Shown here piece by piece: positions 8,763 to 18,169 of a stretch of 64,000 nt of DNA (position 1 is the stretch's first letter; every line of letters begins with the position of its first letter). This stretch comes from Pseudoalteromonas peptidolytica (GTDB taxonomy: Bacteria; Pseudomonadota; Gammaproteobacteria; Enterobacterales; Alteromonadaceae). The stretch is taken from NCBI RefSeq assembly GCF_012641745.1, contig NZ_WEHZ01000003.1, forward strand, positions 124,001 through 188,000. The letters run 5' to 3'. Under the pieces are notes generated by a model. That model was not told the origin of the DNA, made no database searches, and saw only the letters and a list, made by a program, of their open reading frames with translations. The translations under genes and the position numbers were made by a program.

Positions 8763-9724
8763 CTAGCTTTTGGAGTATTTGGGTTATCGTACTAACCCTT
8801 GCATGTCTAGCTCTGATTTTCGGCTTGCTGCTTTGGAACCTAAAAAACTATGTAGGCGTCAAAGAAGGCGAAAGCTGTGGTCATGAGTTTGACGGAATTG
8901 AGGAACTAAACAACCCACTACCTAAGTGGTGGACATACATGTTCTTCGCAACTTTTGTTTGGTCTGTTTATTATCTTGCAGCCTATCCAGGTCTTGGTAA
9001 TTTTAAGGGCTTTTTGAACTGGACGAGTTCAAACCAAGGTATTACTACTTTGGAAGAGTCCAAAAACGCGATCGCTGAAGCTAAAGCCAATGGCGAGTGG
9101 GTTCAGCTTGACCAAGAAGTGAAAGCAGCAGAAGACCGTTTTGGCCCTATCTTCCAAGAATTTGCTAAGCAAGATGTTTTAGCATTAGCTGAAAACGAAG
9201 AAGCACTTGAGATCGGTCAACGTCTATTTGCACAAAACTGTGCACAATGTCACGGTTCTGACGCTCGTGGCGGTACAGGCTTTCCAAACTTAACTGACAA
9301 AGATTGGTTATACGGCGGAACACCAGACGCAATTAAAGCGACATTACTTCACGGTCGTGTTGCCGCAATGCCTGGTTGGCAAGATGCACTTGGTGATCAA
9401 GGTATTAAAGAAATGACGGCTTATGTACTCAGTCTGTCTGGACGTACTGTTAACCAAAAAGATGCGGATGCAGGTAAAGCTAAATTTGCGATGTGTGCAG
9501 CATGTCACGGTATGGATGGTAAAGGTTCTGTTGCCCATAATCTACCATTCGGAGCACCAAACCTAACCGATAATATTTGGCTTTATGGTGGTTCTCAACG
9601 TGCAGTTGAAGATACACTTCGTCATGGCCGTGCCGGTGTAATGCCAGCTTGGAAAGACATCTTAGGTGAAGATAAAGTTCACCTGTTAACGGCGTATGTT
9701 TACAGCCTGTCACAAGACAAGTAA
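8759..9724 (+). CDS. ccoP: cbb3-type cytochrome c oxidase subunit III (dihaem cytochrome c)
   Basis: 321 residues. Two N-terminal membrane helices (about 5-27 and 57-76) are joined by a loop, the longer CcoP form. Two cytochrome c domains follow, with haem sites CAQCH at 161-165 and CAACH at 246-250 and probable axial methionines M204 and M295. The two domains share the pattern G-R-(A/V)-x-x-M-P-x-W, showing internal duplication. It takes electrons from soluble or membrane cytochrome c and hands them to CcoO. It closes the structural operon and is followed by a strong terminator. Confidence 0.96.
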   Translation: MTSFWSIWVIVLTLACLALIFGLLLWNLKNYVGVKEGESCGHEFDGIEELNNPLPKWWTYMFFATFVWSVYYLAAYPGLGNFKGFLNWTSSNQGITTLEESKNAIAEAKANGEWVQLDQEVKAAEDRFGPIFQEFAKQDVLALAENEEALEIGQRLFAQNCAQCHGSDARGGTGFPNLTDKDWLYGGTPDAIKATLLHGRVAAMPGWQDALGDQGIKEMTAYVLSLSGRTVNQKDADAGKAKFAMCAACHGMDGKGSVAHNLPFGAPNLTDNIWLYGGSQRAVEDTLRHGRAGVMPAWKDILGEDKVHLLTAYVYSLSQDK

Positions 9725-9753
9725 ACAGCCCGTTTAGAACTTTATTTGAGATC

Positions 9754-9784
9754 AAAAAAGCCTCCTATTTGGAGGCTTTTTTTT
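9754..9784 (+). terminator. Terminator of ccoNOQP
   Basis: The stem AAGCCTCC / GGAGGCTT with a 5-nt loop is flanked by a run of As before and a run of eight Ts after. It lies 30 bases after the ccoP stop. Confidence 0.93.
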
Positions 9785-9791
9785 AGGTATT

Positions 9792-9808
9792 TACCGTAAC
9801 TTACGGTA
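9792..9808. promoter_or_regulatory. Palindrome upstream of ccoH, possible operator
   Basis: TACCGTAA-C-TTACGGTA is a perfect 8-bp inverted repeat around one base. It directly abuts a good -10 hexamer (TAGAAT, 9808-9813) 36 bases before the ccoH start. Position suggests an operator controlling the ccoHIS genes; the cognate regulator is unknown. Confidence 0.4.
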
Positions 9809-9843
9809 GAATATCCGCAAGTTTTATAGCCATGTGAGCAACT

Positions 9844-10335
9844 ATGAACCCTACCCCTTGGTATAAGAATTTTTGGCCTTGGTTTTTAATGTTTTTCCCA
9901 CTTGTCACTGTCGTTGCCTGTGTTTTTCTCATCACATTTGCCGTCGGTAATGGCCCCGATATGGTCGTTGATGATTACTACAAAAAAGGTAAAGCGATCA
10001 ATCTCGAACTCAGTAAGTTTGATAAAGCCAAAGCACTCTACTTACATGGTGATCTGCAAGTTGCAGAACAAAAAGTAACGTTTAAATTCACCAAAGGCGA
10101 CGCTTCAAAAGTTCACGCACTAAAACTCTCTTTTTATCACCGCACCATAGAAAAATACGATTTCGACGTCACCCTTACTAAAAATGCCAGCGGAGCGTTC
10201 ACCGGTTTATTTGATGAACCCCATGAAGGTGCATTTACTGTATTTATAGAGCCTATGGATAATAGTTGGAAAATGAAAGAAAAGATCCAACTTCCACACA
10301 ATGGCATCATCGCAATTACTCCTCAGTATAAGTAA
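9844..10335 (+). CDS. ccoH: cbb3 oxidase assembly protein CcoH (FixH family)
   Basis: 163 residues. One N-terminal membrane helix (WFLMFFPLVTVVACVFLITF) is followed by a periplasmic beta-sandwich domain. The sequence GPDMVVDDYYKKGKAINLE after the helix is a FixH family signature. CcoH is needed for stable assembly of the cbb3 complex. It starts a second transcription unit (its own promoter follows the ccoP terminator) and is six bases from ccoI. The usual ccoG gene, normally placed just before it, is absent. Confidence 0.92.
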   Translation: MNPTPWYKNFWPWFLMFFPLVTVVACVFLITFAVGNGPDMVVDDYYKKGKAINLELSKFDKAKALYLHGDLQVAEQKVTFKFTKGDASKVHALKLSFYHRTIEKYDFDVTLTKNASGAFTGLFDEPHEGAFTVFIEPMDNSWKMKEKIQLPHNGIIAITPQYK

Positions 10336-10341
10336 ACTGCC

Positions 10342-12717
10342 ATGGCCAACTCGTGTTTTCATTGTTTAGAGCCTATTCCCAAGGGATTTGTAGGCTCAGT
10401 TACCTTTGAGGGTAATACTCAACCTGTGTGTTGTATCGGCTGCCAGGCCGTTGCAGAAACTATTATTTCTCAAGGGATGAGCGATTATTACACTTACCGA
10501 ACTGAAAGTGCGGGAAAAGTCGAAGAGCTGATCCCCGAGCAGCTAAAAATGCTGCTCAGCTACGATAATGACGAGATACAAGAAGATTTCGTAGAGACGA
10601 GCGGCGACACCAAAGAGGTGTTATTGAGTGTTGAAGGCATAAGCTGCGCCGCCTGTGCTTGGCTAATAGAAAAACAACTATTGGCTCTTGGGGGGATCAT
10701 TCGTGTCGATGTCAACACCTCAACTCATCGCGCGATGATAGTGTGGCAAGACAAAAAAGTTAAGCTCAGTGACATCATAAAATCCTTAATGGAAATTGGT
10801 TATAAAGCTTACCCCTTTCAAGCCGATGAAGAAGCCGCCCAAAAACAAGCTGTAGCAAAAGCATATATCCGTCGGTTAGGTGTTGCGGGTTTGATGACCA
10901 TGCAAGTCATGATGTTTGCATTTGCCATGTATTTTGGCATGTTTTCAGGAATGGAAGAAGATTTTGAGCAATACTTCCGCTGGATAAGCCTGATCCTTGC
11001 CTCCCCGGTTATTTTATATTCAGCAATGCCATTTTTAACCAATGCCGTTAAAGGGCTAAAAGCCAAACAACTGAATATGGATTTGCCGGTTTCCTTAGCT
11101 ATTTTTGGTGCCTATGGCGCGAGTACCTATGCCACATTTATGGAAGTCGGTGAGGTATATTTTGAGTCTATCTGTATGTTTACCTTTTTATTATTATTGG
11201 GTAAATATTTAGAGTTTAGAGCTCGATTAAAAGCCAGCGAATTTACCGCTAACCTACAAAAATTACTACCACTGACTGCCAGAAAAATCGATGATCAGAA
11301 CAACGAACAGCATATCGCAGCAAAAAAACTTAAACTCAACGATCGTATACTAGTCAAGGCTGGCGAGACCATTCCAGCGGATGGCTTAGTCATCAGCGGT
11401 AATACCACTGTTGATGAGTCTATGATGACAGGTGAACACCAACCTGTTAAAAAGTATCAAGGTCACCAGGTATATGCCGGTACTGTTAATCACGATGGTG
11501 TGATCACGCTAGAAATTAATAAAATTGGTCAGAACACCCTGTTGAACCAGATAATACGGTTACAACATAATGCACTTACAAAACGCCCAAAACTGGTCGA
11601 AGTAACCGACAAAGTGGCTCAATGGTTTGTTGCCTGCCTACTTGTATTTGCATCCATAACGGCAATTGGCTGGTATCCTATTTCACCAGATAAAGCGTTT
11701 TGGGTTACAATTTCGGTGTTAGTTGCTACCTGCCCCTGCGCCCTAAGCTTGGCTATACCAACTGCTTTAACCTGCGCTGTGGCTTCGCTAACCAAAAAAG
11801 GAATTTTAATCAAAGAAGCACATGTCCTTGAAACTGCAACAAAACTCACACGCGTGGCGTTTGACAAAACAGGGACTTTGACGGATGGTCGCTTTTCAAT
11901 TAAACATGTTGAAATACTACAGACTCAATATACAGAATCTCAAATTCTAGAACTTGCGGCAGCATTAGAGCGTTTTTCAGAGCACCCTATTGCACGTGCA
12001 TTTGCCCACATAACACCTGCAGATAACTTAATTCAAGATGTTGAAGTCATTGCTGGGTCAGGTATTAAAGGCCGCTGGCGTAGCCATGAGTTAGCCTTGG
12101 GTAAAAGTCATTGGTTTAATAACCATGCTTCTTTTGCGCAAGCTACATTATTTGTTGATGGTAAAGCCATTGCCGATTTTTATTTCAACGACAAGGTCAA
12201 AAATAATGCGGAGTCTGTCGTAGAGAAACTACAACAAGCTGGCCTTACATGCCACATGCTCACAGGTGATAGCTCTAACGCAGGTAAGGAGCTATCTGCT
12301 CAGCTGGCGCTCGATAGTTATCAAATTGGCTGTACACCAGAGCTTAAGCAACAAGCAGTAGATACGTGGTCAGAGCAAGGTGAAGTGGTCGCTATGGTGG
12401 GTGATGGTATTAATGATAGCCCTGTGTTTAATAGTGCTCATTTATCTGTTGCGATGGATACTGGCGCTGATATTTCAAAAAACACAGCGGATGTCGTACT
12501 ACTCAACAGTGATTTAAACGCCATTTTGGCACTACAGCAGGTAGCGAAGCAAACACGAAGGATTGTAAAGCAAAACCTCACCATTTCATTAATGTACAAC
12601 GGCTCCATCTTACCGCTCGCGGCACTTGGCTTGATCCCCCCTTGGATTGCGGTGATCGGTATGTCAGCAAGCTCCATCATCGTAATTGGAAATTCATTAA
12701 GGCTATTAAAACTATGA
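10342..12717 (+). CDS. ccoI: Copper-transporting P1B-type ATPase for cbb3 oxidase assembly
   Basis: 791 residues, the FixI/CcoI size. The N-terminus holds an extra cysteine-rich metal site (C5-x2-C8 with C30-C31-x2-C34), as in the CcoI/CtpA subgroup, then a heavy-metal-associated domain with C102-x2-C105. P-type ATPase motifs follow: transport site CPC near 464-466, phosphorylated D508 in DKTGTLT, and the hinge GDGIND near 687. It exports Cu(I) for insertion into the CuB site of CcoN rather than for bulk detoxification. The stop codon overlaps the ccoS start (ATGA). Confidence 0.95.
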   Translation: MANSCFHCLEPIPKGFVGSVTFEGNTQPVCCIGCQAVAETIISQGMSDYYTYRTESAGKVEELIPEQLKMLLSYDNDEIQEDFVETSGDTKEVLLSVEGISCAACAWLIEKQLLALGGIIRVDVNTSTHRAMIVWQDKKVKLSDIIKSLMEIGYKAYPFQADEEAAQKQAVAKAYIRRLGVAGLMTMQVMMFAFAMYFGMFSGMEEDFEQYFRWISLILASPVILYSAMPFLTNAVKGLKAKQLNMDLPVSLAIFGAYGASTYATFMEVGEVYFESICMFTFLLLLGKYLEFRARLKASEFTANLQKLLPLTARKIDDQNNEQHIAAKKLKLNDRILVKAGETIPADGLVISGNTTVDESMMTGEHQPVKKYQGHQVYAGTVNHDGVITLEINKIGQNTLLNQIIRLQHNALTKRPKLVEVTDKVAQWFVACLLVFASITAIGWYPISPDKAFWVTISVLVATCPCALSLAIPTALTCAVASLTKKGILIKEAHVLETATKLTRVAFDKTGTLTDGRFSIKHVEILQTQYTESQILELAAALERFSEHPIARAFAHITPADNLIQDVEVIAGSGIKGRWRSHELALGKSHWFNNHASFAQATLFVDGKAIADFYFNDKVKNNAESVVEKLQQAGLTCHMLTGDSSNAGKELSAQLALDSYQIGCTPELKQQAVDTWSEQGEVVAMVGDGINDSPVFNSAHLSVAMDTGADISKNTADVVLLNSDLNAILALQQVAKQTRRIVKQNLTISLMYNGSILPLAALGLIPPWIAVIGMSASSIIVIGNSLRLLKL

Positions 12718-12914
12718 GTATTATCTACGTATTAATACCTATCGCTATTTTATTCGTCATTATTGCAATTGGTATTTTCTTCTGGGCGGTAAGAAGTGAG
12801 CAATTTTCCGACTTGAATAAACAAGGCCACAGCATTTTATTTGACGACGATAAAATAAAAGCGGACGAAAATAACGCTAAACGCTCCACAAATAAGTCAG
12901 ACCAAGATAATTAA
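12714..12914 (+). CDS. ccoS: cbb3 oxidase maturation protein CcoS
   Basis: 66 residues from the ATG at 12714 that overlaps the ccoI stop. One membrane helix (about residues 3-25) is followed by FFWAVRSEQFSDLNKQG, the conserved CcoS signature, and a charged tail. CcoS is required for haem and copper insertion into cbb3 oxidase. The next gene begins two bases after its stop. Confidence 0.92.
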   Translation: MSIIYVLIPIAILFVIIAIGIFFWAVRSEQFSDLNKQGHSILFDDDKIKADENNAKRSTNKSDQDN

Positions 12915-12915
12915 C

Positions 12916-13587
12916 ATGAATGAGGTTAGCCTGCTGAGTGCACTTATCATGGGGCTTGCTGGTAGTGGACATTGCTTGGTCATGTGTGGGGGAATAGCCA
13001 GCTCATTACAGCTTGCCAGTAAACAATTGCCAAGTTTAGTTGTTGCTATACTTTACAACGTCGGCCGTATCAGCAGCTATGCGTTAGCAGGCGCATTAGT
13101 TGCGCTACTAGGTGCAAGTTTAGCAAAACAAAATACTATGATTGCCAATGTGCTGCAATTGATGAGCGGTGTCTTTATGATATTGGTAGGCATATATATT
13201 ATGCGCCTCGCCAGCACACTAAAGTGGCTTGAATCGCTGGCGAAAAGCCTAATATGGCAGCATATAGTTAAGCTAAATAAATATTTGGTACCAATCAATA
13301 CAAAGCCAAAGGCCTTTCTATATGGCGTATTGTGGGGATGGTTACCATGTGGATTAGTATATTCGGCGCTAACTTGGACACTCCAAGCTAAAAGCCCACT
13401 TGAAGGCGCATTGATTATGCTCGCTTTCGGCGCAGGCACTCTACCTGCGCTTATTGCCATGGGACAATCCGCGTTACTATTACAAAAGTTTATTAATCAT
13501 CTAGTTACACGAATTATCATGGGAAACTTACTGATTTGGTACGGCGTTTATCTAATTATTATTGCAACTGATAAGCTAGTACATTAA
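12916..13587 (+). CDS. TauE/SafE-like (UreH-like) integral membrane protein
   Basis: 223 residues with about six membrane helices and two half-repeats. The N-terminal GLAGSGHCLVMCGGIASSL and the C-terminal-half motif GVLWGWLPCGLVYSAL are signatures of the small TauE/SafE/UreH-like family often found directly after ccoS. The conserved H-C-x3-C and P-C motifs lie in helices and could bind a metal such as copper. Transport substrate is not established; the operon position after CcoI and CcoS favours a role in cbb3 maturation. Two bases separate it from ccoS. Confidence 0.8.
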   Translation: MNEVSLLSALIMGLAGSGHCLVMCGGIASSLQLASKQLPSLVVAILYNVGRISSYALAGALVALLGASLAKQNTMIANVLQLMSGVFMILVGIYIMRLASTLKWLESLAKSLIWQHIVKLNKYLVPINTKPKAFLYGVLWGWLPCGLVYSALTWTLQAKSPLEGALIMLAFGAGTLPALIAMGQSALLLQKFINHLVTRIIMGNLLIWYGVYLIIIATDKLVH

Positions 13588-13770
13588 CCTATCCTTATCT
13601 AAGCAAACTCATCATTTTAGATGACTAGTGACATTTTTTGAGAGTAGGAGCTCCAATTAAAAACAGTTTCATCTTTTGCGTGTTGTGAGAGTTTGCGACA
13701 CCCCAGGCCACTCAAAAAATGAGTAGTAACTGGAGTGCCTTCGTGTGCGTCACAGACTTATGGAAATTTT

Positions 13771-14505
13771 ATGGACTTAAGTAATCAAAATCGCTCGAAG
13801 AGCCAATGCACCATTAGCTGTAACAACTGCAGCATCAGCCAGCTATGCTTGCCCTTTTCATTAAATGGCAGCGAAATGGATAAGCTGGATGAAATTATCG
13901 AACGCAAAAAGCCCCTACATAAAGGCGACTATCTATTTGAATCTGGTAGTAAGCTAAATGCTATTTTTGCTGTTCGTTCTGGTTCATTTAAAAGTTATAC
14001 CCTGTCAGAGCAAGGTGATGAACAAATCACAGGGTTTCACTTAGCGGGTGATCTCGTTGGTTTTGATGCCATCAATAAGATGCAGCATCAAAGCTTTGCA
14101 CAAGCATTAGAGACCTCAATGGTATGTGAGATCCCATTTGATACGTTAGATGAACTTGCTGGAAAATTACCTAAGTTACGCCAGCAAATCATGCGTTTAA
14201 TGAGTAGTGAAATTAATTATGACCAAGAAATGCTGTTGCTTCTTAACAAAAAAACAGCGGAAGAGCGCCTAGCTACGTTTATATTTAATCTCTCCAACCG
14301 CTTTGGTGAACGCGGTTTTTCTCGCAAAGAGTTTCGCTTTACGATGACGCGTGGTGAAATTGGCAATTACTTAGGTTTAACCGTTGAGACTATCAGCCGC
14401 CTGCTCAGTCGTTTTCAAAAAGCAGGGATCATAAAGGTTGAAGGTAAGTTCATTACGATTAATGATGCTGAGGCACTCGCTGAAACAGCATCAATTGCAT
14501 CTTGA
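13771..14505 (+). CDS. fnr: Fumarate/nitrate reduction regulator FNR
   Basis: 244 residues from the ATG at 13771; an upstream in-frame GTG at 13735 adds 12 residues with no FNR counterpart. The [4Fe-4S] ligands are all present: C17, C20 and C26 near the N-terminus (plus an extra C13) and C119 in the beta-roll (TSMVCEIPF). The C-terminal helix-turn-helix [23 protein letters not shown] matches E. coli FNR closely, so the DNA target should be TTGAT-N4-ATCAA. It switches genes on or off when oxygen runs out, and its place after the cco block fits control of the oxidase. Confidence 0.96.
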   Translation: MDLSNQNRSKSQCTISCNNCSISQLCLPFSLNGSEMDKLDEIIERKKPLHKGDYLFESGSKLNAIFAVRSGSFKSYTLSEQGDEQITGFHLAGDLVGFDAINKMQHQSFAQALETSMVCEIPFDTLDELAGKLPKLRQQIMRLMSSEINYDQEMLLLLNKKTAEERLATFIFNLSNRFGERGFSRKEFRFTMTRGEIGNYLGLTVETISRLLSRFQKAGIIKVEGKFITINDAEALAETASIAS

Positions 14506-14565
14506 TTTAAAACAAACTAATTATTGTTAGGGCTTTATCCTTAAGTAAGATCGGTTACACTCAAT

Positions 14566-14610
14566 AGAGTCGCAAAGGTAATACTAGCTTGCGGCTCTTA
14601 TTGTTAATTT
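14566..14610 (+). terminator. Hairpin between fnr and uspE, probable terminator
   Basis: AGAGTCGCAA pairs with TTGCGGCTCT (one G-U pair) across a 13-base loop, followed by a T-rich run. It lies 61 bases after fnr and ends just before the uspE ribosome site, so it could separate or attenuate the two genes. Confidence 0.45.
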
Positions 14611-14618
14611 GCCGTTTT

Positions 14619-14624
14619 AAGGAG
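14619..14624 (+). promoter_or_regulatory. Ribosome binding site that fixes the uspE GTG start
   Basis: AAGGAG lies six bases before the GTG at 14631. No comparable site precedes the earlier in-frame ATG at 14589, which also falls inside the hairpin arm. Confidence 0.8.
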
Positions 14625-14630
14625 ATAGTC

Positions 14631-15554
14631 GTGGATCAAATTAAAAATATACTCACCGTTATTGACCCAACCAAAGAGCGTCAGAATAGCCTAGCGCGTT
14701 CTATTAACCTCGCTAAACGTACCGGTGCAGATATCACCGCATTTATGTCTATCTACGACTTCTCTTACGAGATGACAACCATGTTATCTAAAGGCGAACG
14801 TGAAAGCATGCGTGAAGCCGTGATCAAAGATAGAGAGCTGTGGCTGGCGGATATGGTCAAAGCTTTCCCCGACGTCAATATAAAAACCAAAGTAGTTTGG
14901 CATAACCGTCCATACGAAGCCATCATCAAAACCGTGCTTGAGCATGAGTATGACCTCGTCATTAAATCTACTCACGAGCATGACACTTTAAAGTCCGTTA
15001 TCTTTACGCCTACCGATTGGCACCTTATTCGAAAGTGCCCCGCTCCGCTCCTACTGGTGAAAGATCACGCATGGCCTGAGCAAGGCAATATTATCGCCGC
15101 AGTCAACTCTGTAAGTGATAATGAGCAACACCAAACGTTAAATAAGCGTATTATTACTGATGCACAATTTTTATGTGGGTTGGCAAACGCGAAGCTTAGT
15201 TTGGTCAACTCTTACCCTGCGACGCCTGTCAATATTGCTATTGAGATCCCCGAGTTTAACCCATCGCAGTACAATGAAGCGGTTAAAAAACACCATGAAG
15301 ATGAAACCTTTGCGTTAGCAGATACCTTCTCGATAGACAGACATGACTGCATTATCAAAGAAGGTCTACCTGAAGATGTGATCCCGCATGTTGCCAAAGA
15401 GAAAGATGCTGAACTTGTCGTTATTGGTACTGTTGGTCGTACCGGCTTGAGCGCAGCGCTTGTAGGTAATACTGCTGAGCATGTTATCGACAGTCTTGAC
15501 TGTGATGTATTGGCATTAAAGCCTGATGGCTATCAATCACCGCTAGCAGATTGA
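14631..15554 (+). CDS. uspE: Tandem-domain universal stress protein UspE
   Basis: 307 residues from a GTG start chosen by its strong ribosome site. Two Usp domains lie in tandem (about 1-145 and 155-305). The second carries the G-x2-G-x9-G-S/N nucleotide-binding-like pattern (IGTVGRTGLSAALVGNTAEHVI). UspE supports survival under stress, motility and adhesion in E. coli; the biochemical role remains unclear. The order fnr-uspE is conserved across enteric bacteria, Vibrio and Shewanella. Confidence 0.92.
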   Translation: MDQIKNILTVIDPTKERQNSLARSINLAKRTGADITAFMSIYDFSYEMTTMLSKGERESMREAVIKDRELWLADMVKAFPDVNIKTKVVWHNRPYEAIIKTVLEHEYDLVIKSTHEHDTLKSVIFTPTDWHLIRKCPAPLLLVKDHAWPEQGNIIAAVNSVSDNEQHQTLNKRIITDAQFLCGLANAKLSLVNSYPATPVNIAIEIPEFNPSQYNEAVKKHHEDETFALADTFSIDRHDCIIKEGLPEDVIPHVAKEKDAELVVIGTVGRTGLSAALVGNTAEHVIDSLDCDVLALKPDGYQSPLAD

Positions 15555-15573
15555 TATTCCTCTAATAACAAGG

Positions 15574-15591
15574 GGAGTCTTGTTAGACTCC
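15574..15591. terminator. Hairpin between convergent uspE and Kelch gene
   Basis: GGAGTCT-TGTT-AGACTCC forms a perfect 7-bp stem between the two convergent stops. The following sequence is pyrimidine rich but not a clean T run, so it is a moderate terminator. Confidence 0.5.
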
Positions 15592-15624
15592 TCCTCTGAT
15601 TTACCTTATTTTTGTGACAGTGCA

Positions 15625-16665
15625 CTAATCGAGTAACTTGAATTTAACCGTACTCTTTAGCGTTTCTTTGGGGCCTAGTTTTGAAGCGCCTCCCATCACA
15701 TAAACCCAGCCATTATGACTCACTTGACCGTGGCCATGACGTGGAAATGGCATATCCGGCAACGATTGCCAGGCATCAAGTTTTGGATCATAAAGCCATG
15801 CAGACTTGTAAACCTTGCCAGTATCCTGTTCATTTTGATAATCAAGAGCTTCGCCACCAGTAACCAAGATCTTACCGTTAATCACGCTTGCGGCTAAACC
15901 AGCTGCCGCTATGGGTAGAGGTGCCAACGCTCTCCAAGAATCAGTTGTGCTGTTATAAACTTCTACCGTGTTTAAATTTGTAGCTTCATCCCCGCTTGTC
16001 CGCCCACCAATTACATAAATATCATCGCCAATCACTGTACTGGCCGCAGAACTTCTTGGACTCGGCAACGGCTTTGCTCTACTCCAGTAAGCATTGTTTT
16101 TTAATACATAGTGCGCTGTACTATCAATGTTGCTAACAGAATCATCATCAAGAGTCTTGCCACCAATAACATGAATATTCATCCCCATGCTAGCATATAC
16201 AGATTCAGCTAAAGGACTTGGTAAACTTGGTGCTGACACCCAACGTCTGAGGCGACCATCTAAGCGATATACTGTCGATTGAGGTTTCCATACTGCTCCC
16301 TTTGTTCCGCTAAATCCACCTATTGCATAGAGGTAATGAATATTACTTGCAAACCCTATATGGTGCCTCGGATCAGGTAAAGAGGGAGCACGCTTCCATA
16401 TCTCCTCCGATGGATTTAACAGATACACCTTATCGGACGGACCAAGCCCTTGAAAAGTCTCCAGCTCCGAAGCACTAAACCCACCACCTACAAAAATGCG
16501 ATTGATAAAAACTGTCGGATAAATTTCCTGAAATGCTACGGGTAAAGATGTCGAAGTTTGCCAAGTTTGCTGTGACATGCTCTCTTGGGCATGCACATTT
16601 GTGGCCCCCATTGCCAAAGCCGCTATACAAAATATGTACTTAAATGTTAGTGGTAGTCGTCTCAC
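15625..16665 (-). CDS. Secreted Kelch-repeat protein
   Basis: 346 residues from a GTG at 16665 with AGAGG just upstream. A signal peptide covers residues 1-26 (to VHAQE). Five to six Kelch repeats follow, each with the di-glycine turn: YAIGG, HVIGG, YVIGG, LVTGG and YVMGG, spaced about 50 residues apart with the W at each blade end. This builds a beta-propeller in the periplasm or outside. It may relate to the NanM/galactose-oxidase-like group, but no catalytic residues can be assigned. It sits beside a PepSY/TonB iron uptake pair on the same strand, 274 bases downstream, so a link is possible but unproven. Confidence 0.8.
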   Translation of the reverse strand: MRRLPLTFKYIFCIAALAMGATNVHAQESMSQQTWQTSTSLPVAFQEIYPTVFINRIFVGGGFSASELETFQGLGPSDKVYLLNPSEEIWKRAPSLPDPRHHIGFASNIHYLYAIGGFSGTKGAVWKPQSTVYRLDGRLRRWVSAPSLPSPLAESVYASMGMNIHVIGGKTLDDDSVSNIDSTAHYVLKNNAYWSRAKPLPSPRSSAASTVIGDDIYVIGGRTSGDEATNLNTVEVYNSTTDSWRALAPLPIAAAGLAASVINGKILVTGGEALDYQNEQDTGKVYKSAWLYDPKLDAWQSLPDMPFPRHGHGQVSHNGWVYVMGGASKLGPKETLKSTVKFKLLD

Positions 16666-16939
16666 CGAAGCCTCTCGTGCACATTTACTTTCGCCAAGTG
16701 CGTTTAAATAGGGTTGTTATCAACTATATAGTAAGTCATGCAGGCAAACAAAGGCTGGAGTATCAATTCACTACTCGTTGCTTTGTCGCTCTATCCGTTT
16801 ACTAACTCATAGAACTATTCATAAATAACAACAATTTATACGAAAAATCCAGCCTCTAAGTTCAATAAAATAAAACCCTTGTTCTGCTTGTCAGTCAGGC
16901 TACCAAAATTAAGGAAAAATCAAGAATAACCTGTCATGA

Positions 16940-18136
16940 CTAGATATATCTCTGTATCCAGAACACGAAGTAAAGCGCGGATAGCAAAAAGAGTGGCGCG
17001 GTAGCGAGTTGTGCTCGAGTGATATGTGATGATTTTGTCCGCTTCCATGTCATCAACACACCTGTTAATGACATTCCGCTCAATGCAACCCCCATTAAAA
17101 ACCACACCAATTTTGAGCCCAGCCCAGCAAAATAGCCGAAGTGCAGTGGATCGGCATACTCATTGAGATAACTGCTAAGTTTTAGGTTTTGCGGCGCTTG
17201 GACCTCGACGATCGCTAATGTTGCGGGGTTGATATAGACTTTATGAGCACGATCACGAAGTAATGGGTTACTGGCTACACCTTGAAAGCGTAGTGCAGAT
17301 GTTTCTGTTCTTGGAAAATGTACACTGGTGATAGTCCAACCGTTGATAGCTCCCTGAGCTTGATTAAAAGCAGCCTCGAACTGCTCACCAGAGAGCGCGA
17401 CTTGACCTTGAACTGATTTGATTTGTTCTATTTTTGGTGTTCTTGGCTCCAAACTATGATCGACTACCCGTAAACCAAACTCAAATAAATACCAAAAGCT
17501 CGTCAGAATAATGATGGTAGTAAACCAGGGTCCCCACAACCCTAGCATCTTGTGTAAATCACTTAACAGCACCCTCGACCCTTTTGTTAGTCGCACACGC
17601 CAAAGCGCTACTTTCCAGTTTTTTGTGGTTTGTAGACCGGTGTAAAGAGAAATCAATAAGACAAAAGCGAAAAAAGTAACGATTGGTAGCCCAGGGACGG
17701 CAGGCATAAACATATAACGATGGAAGTCTCTAAAAAACCGTTGTACGGTCAGTGTTGAAATATCCCCTGTTACTTCATAAGTCCATTGATCGACATGTAC
17801 ATATCTGTCTTTACCACTCTCAAACGACACACGCGCTCGATATGTAAAATAGTCGCCTCCAATAGTGCCTAACGTTAACATACGTCCATCAGGGTATTGC
17901 GTTGAGATTGACTCGTACATCGCACGCCAAGCTGTCGCAGTATGCTCAGACTCTCCTTGGGGCTTGTCCGTCGCTCGCATTTGCTCAAAGACAAGCCAGT
18001 CAATTTCATTTGATACCGTTGCAATCGTGCCGGTTGTGAGGATCACAAACATGACCATCGCAAGCTGAAAACCAACCCAAGCATGCAAATCATACAGTTT
18101 CCGCAGTCGTTTTCTTTGCTTGGTTTTGTCTAACAT
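16940..18136 (-). CDS. PepSY-associated membrane protein (siderophore-linked reductase type)
   Basis: 398 residues. The first helix with LYDLHAWVGF is the conserved PepSY_TM start, and the helices near 145-165, 190-215 and 340-395 complete the four-helix plan with a large periplasmic region between. Histidines in or near the helices (DLHAW, DFHRYM, DLHKMLG) are conserved in this family and fit haem or metal ligands. Such proteins sit beside TonB siderophore receptors and are thought to reduce the ferric siderophore in the periplasm; PiuB and FsrB-type examples are known. It lies 33 bases after the receptor gene and is preceded by a GAGGG ribosome site, so the two form an operon. Confidence 0.85.
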   Translation of the reverse strand: MLDKTKQRKRLRKLYDLHAWVGFQLAMVMFVILTTGTIATVSNEIDWLVFEQMRATDKPQGESEHTATAWRAMYESISTQYPDGRMLTLGTIGGDYFTYRARVSFESGKDRYVHVDQWTYEVTGDISTLTVQRFFRDFHRYMFMPAVPGLPIVTFFAFVLLISLYTGLQTTKNWKVALWRVRLTKGSRVLLSDLHKMLGLWGPWFTTIIILTSFWYLFEFGLRVVDHSLEPRTPKIEQIKSVQGQVALSGEQFEAAFNQAQGAINGWTITSVHFPRTETSALRFQGVASNPLLRDRAHKVYINPATLAIVEVQAPQNLKLSSYLNEYADPLHFGYFAGLGSKLVWFLMGVALSGMSLTGVLMTWKRTKSSHITRAQLATAPLFLLSALYFVFWIQRYI

Positions 18137-18169
18137 TTAGCCCTCACAACGACTGATGACAACGATAAA

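Noticed and set aside
13077..13460. A 127-codon minus-strand reading frame inside the TauE/SafE-like gene
   Set aside because: Its composition follows the complementary strand of a membrane protein; no start signal and no known motif.
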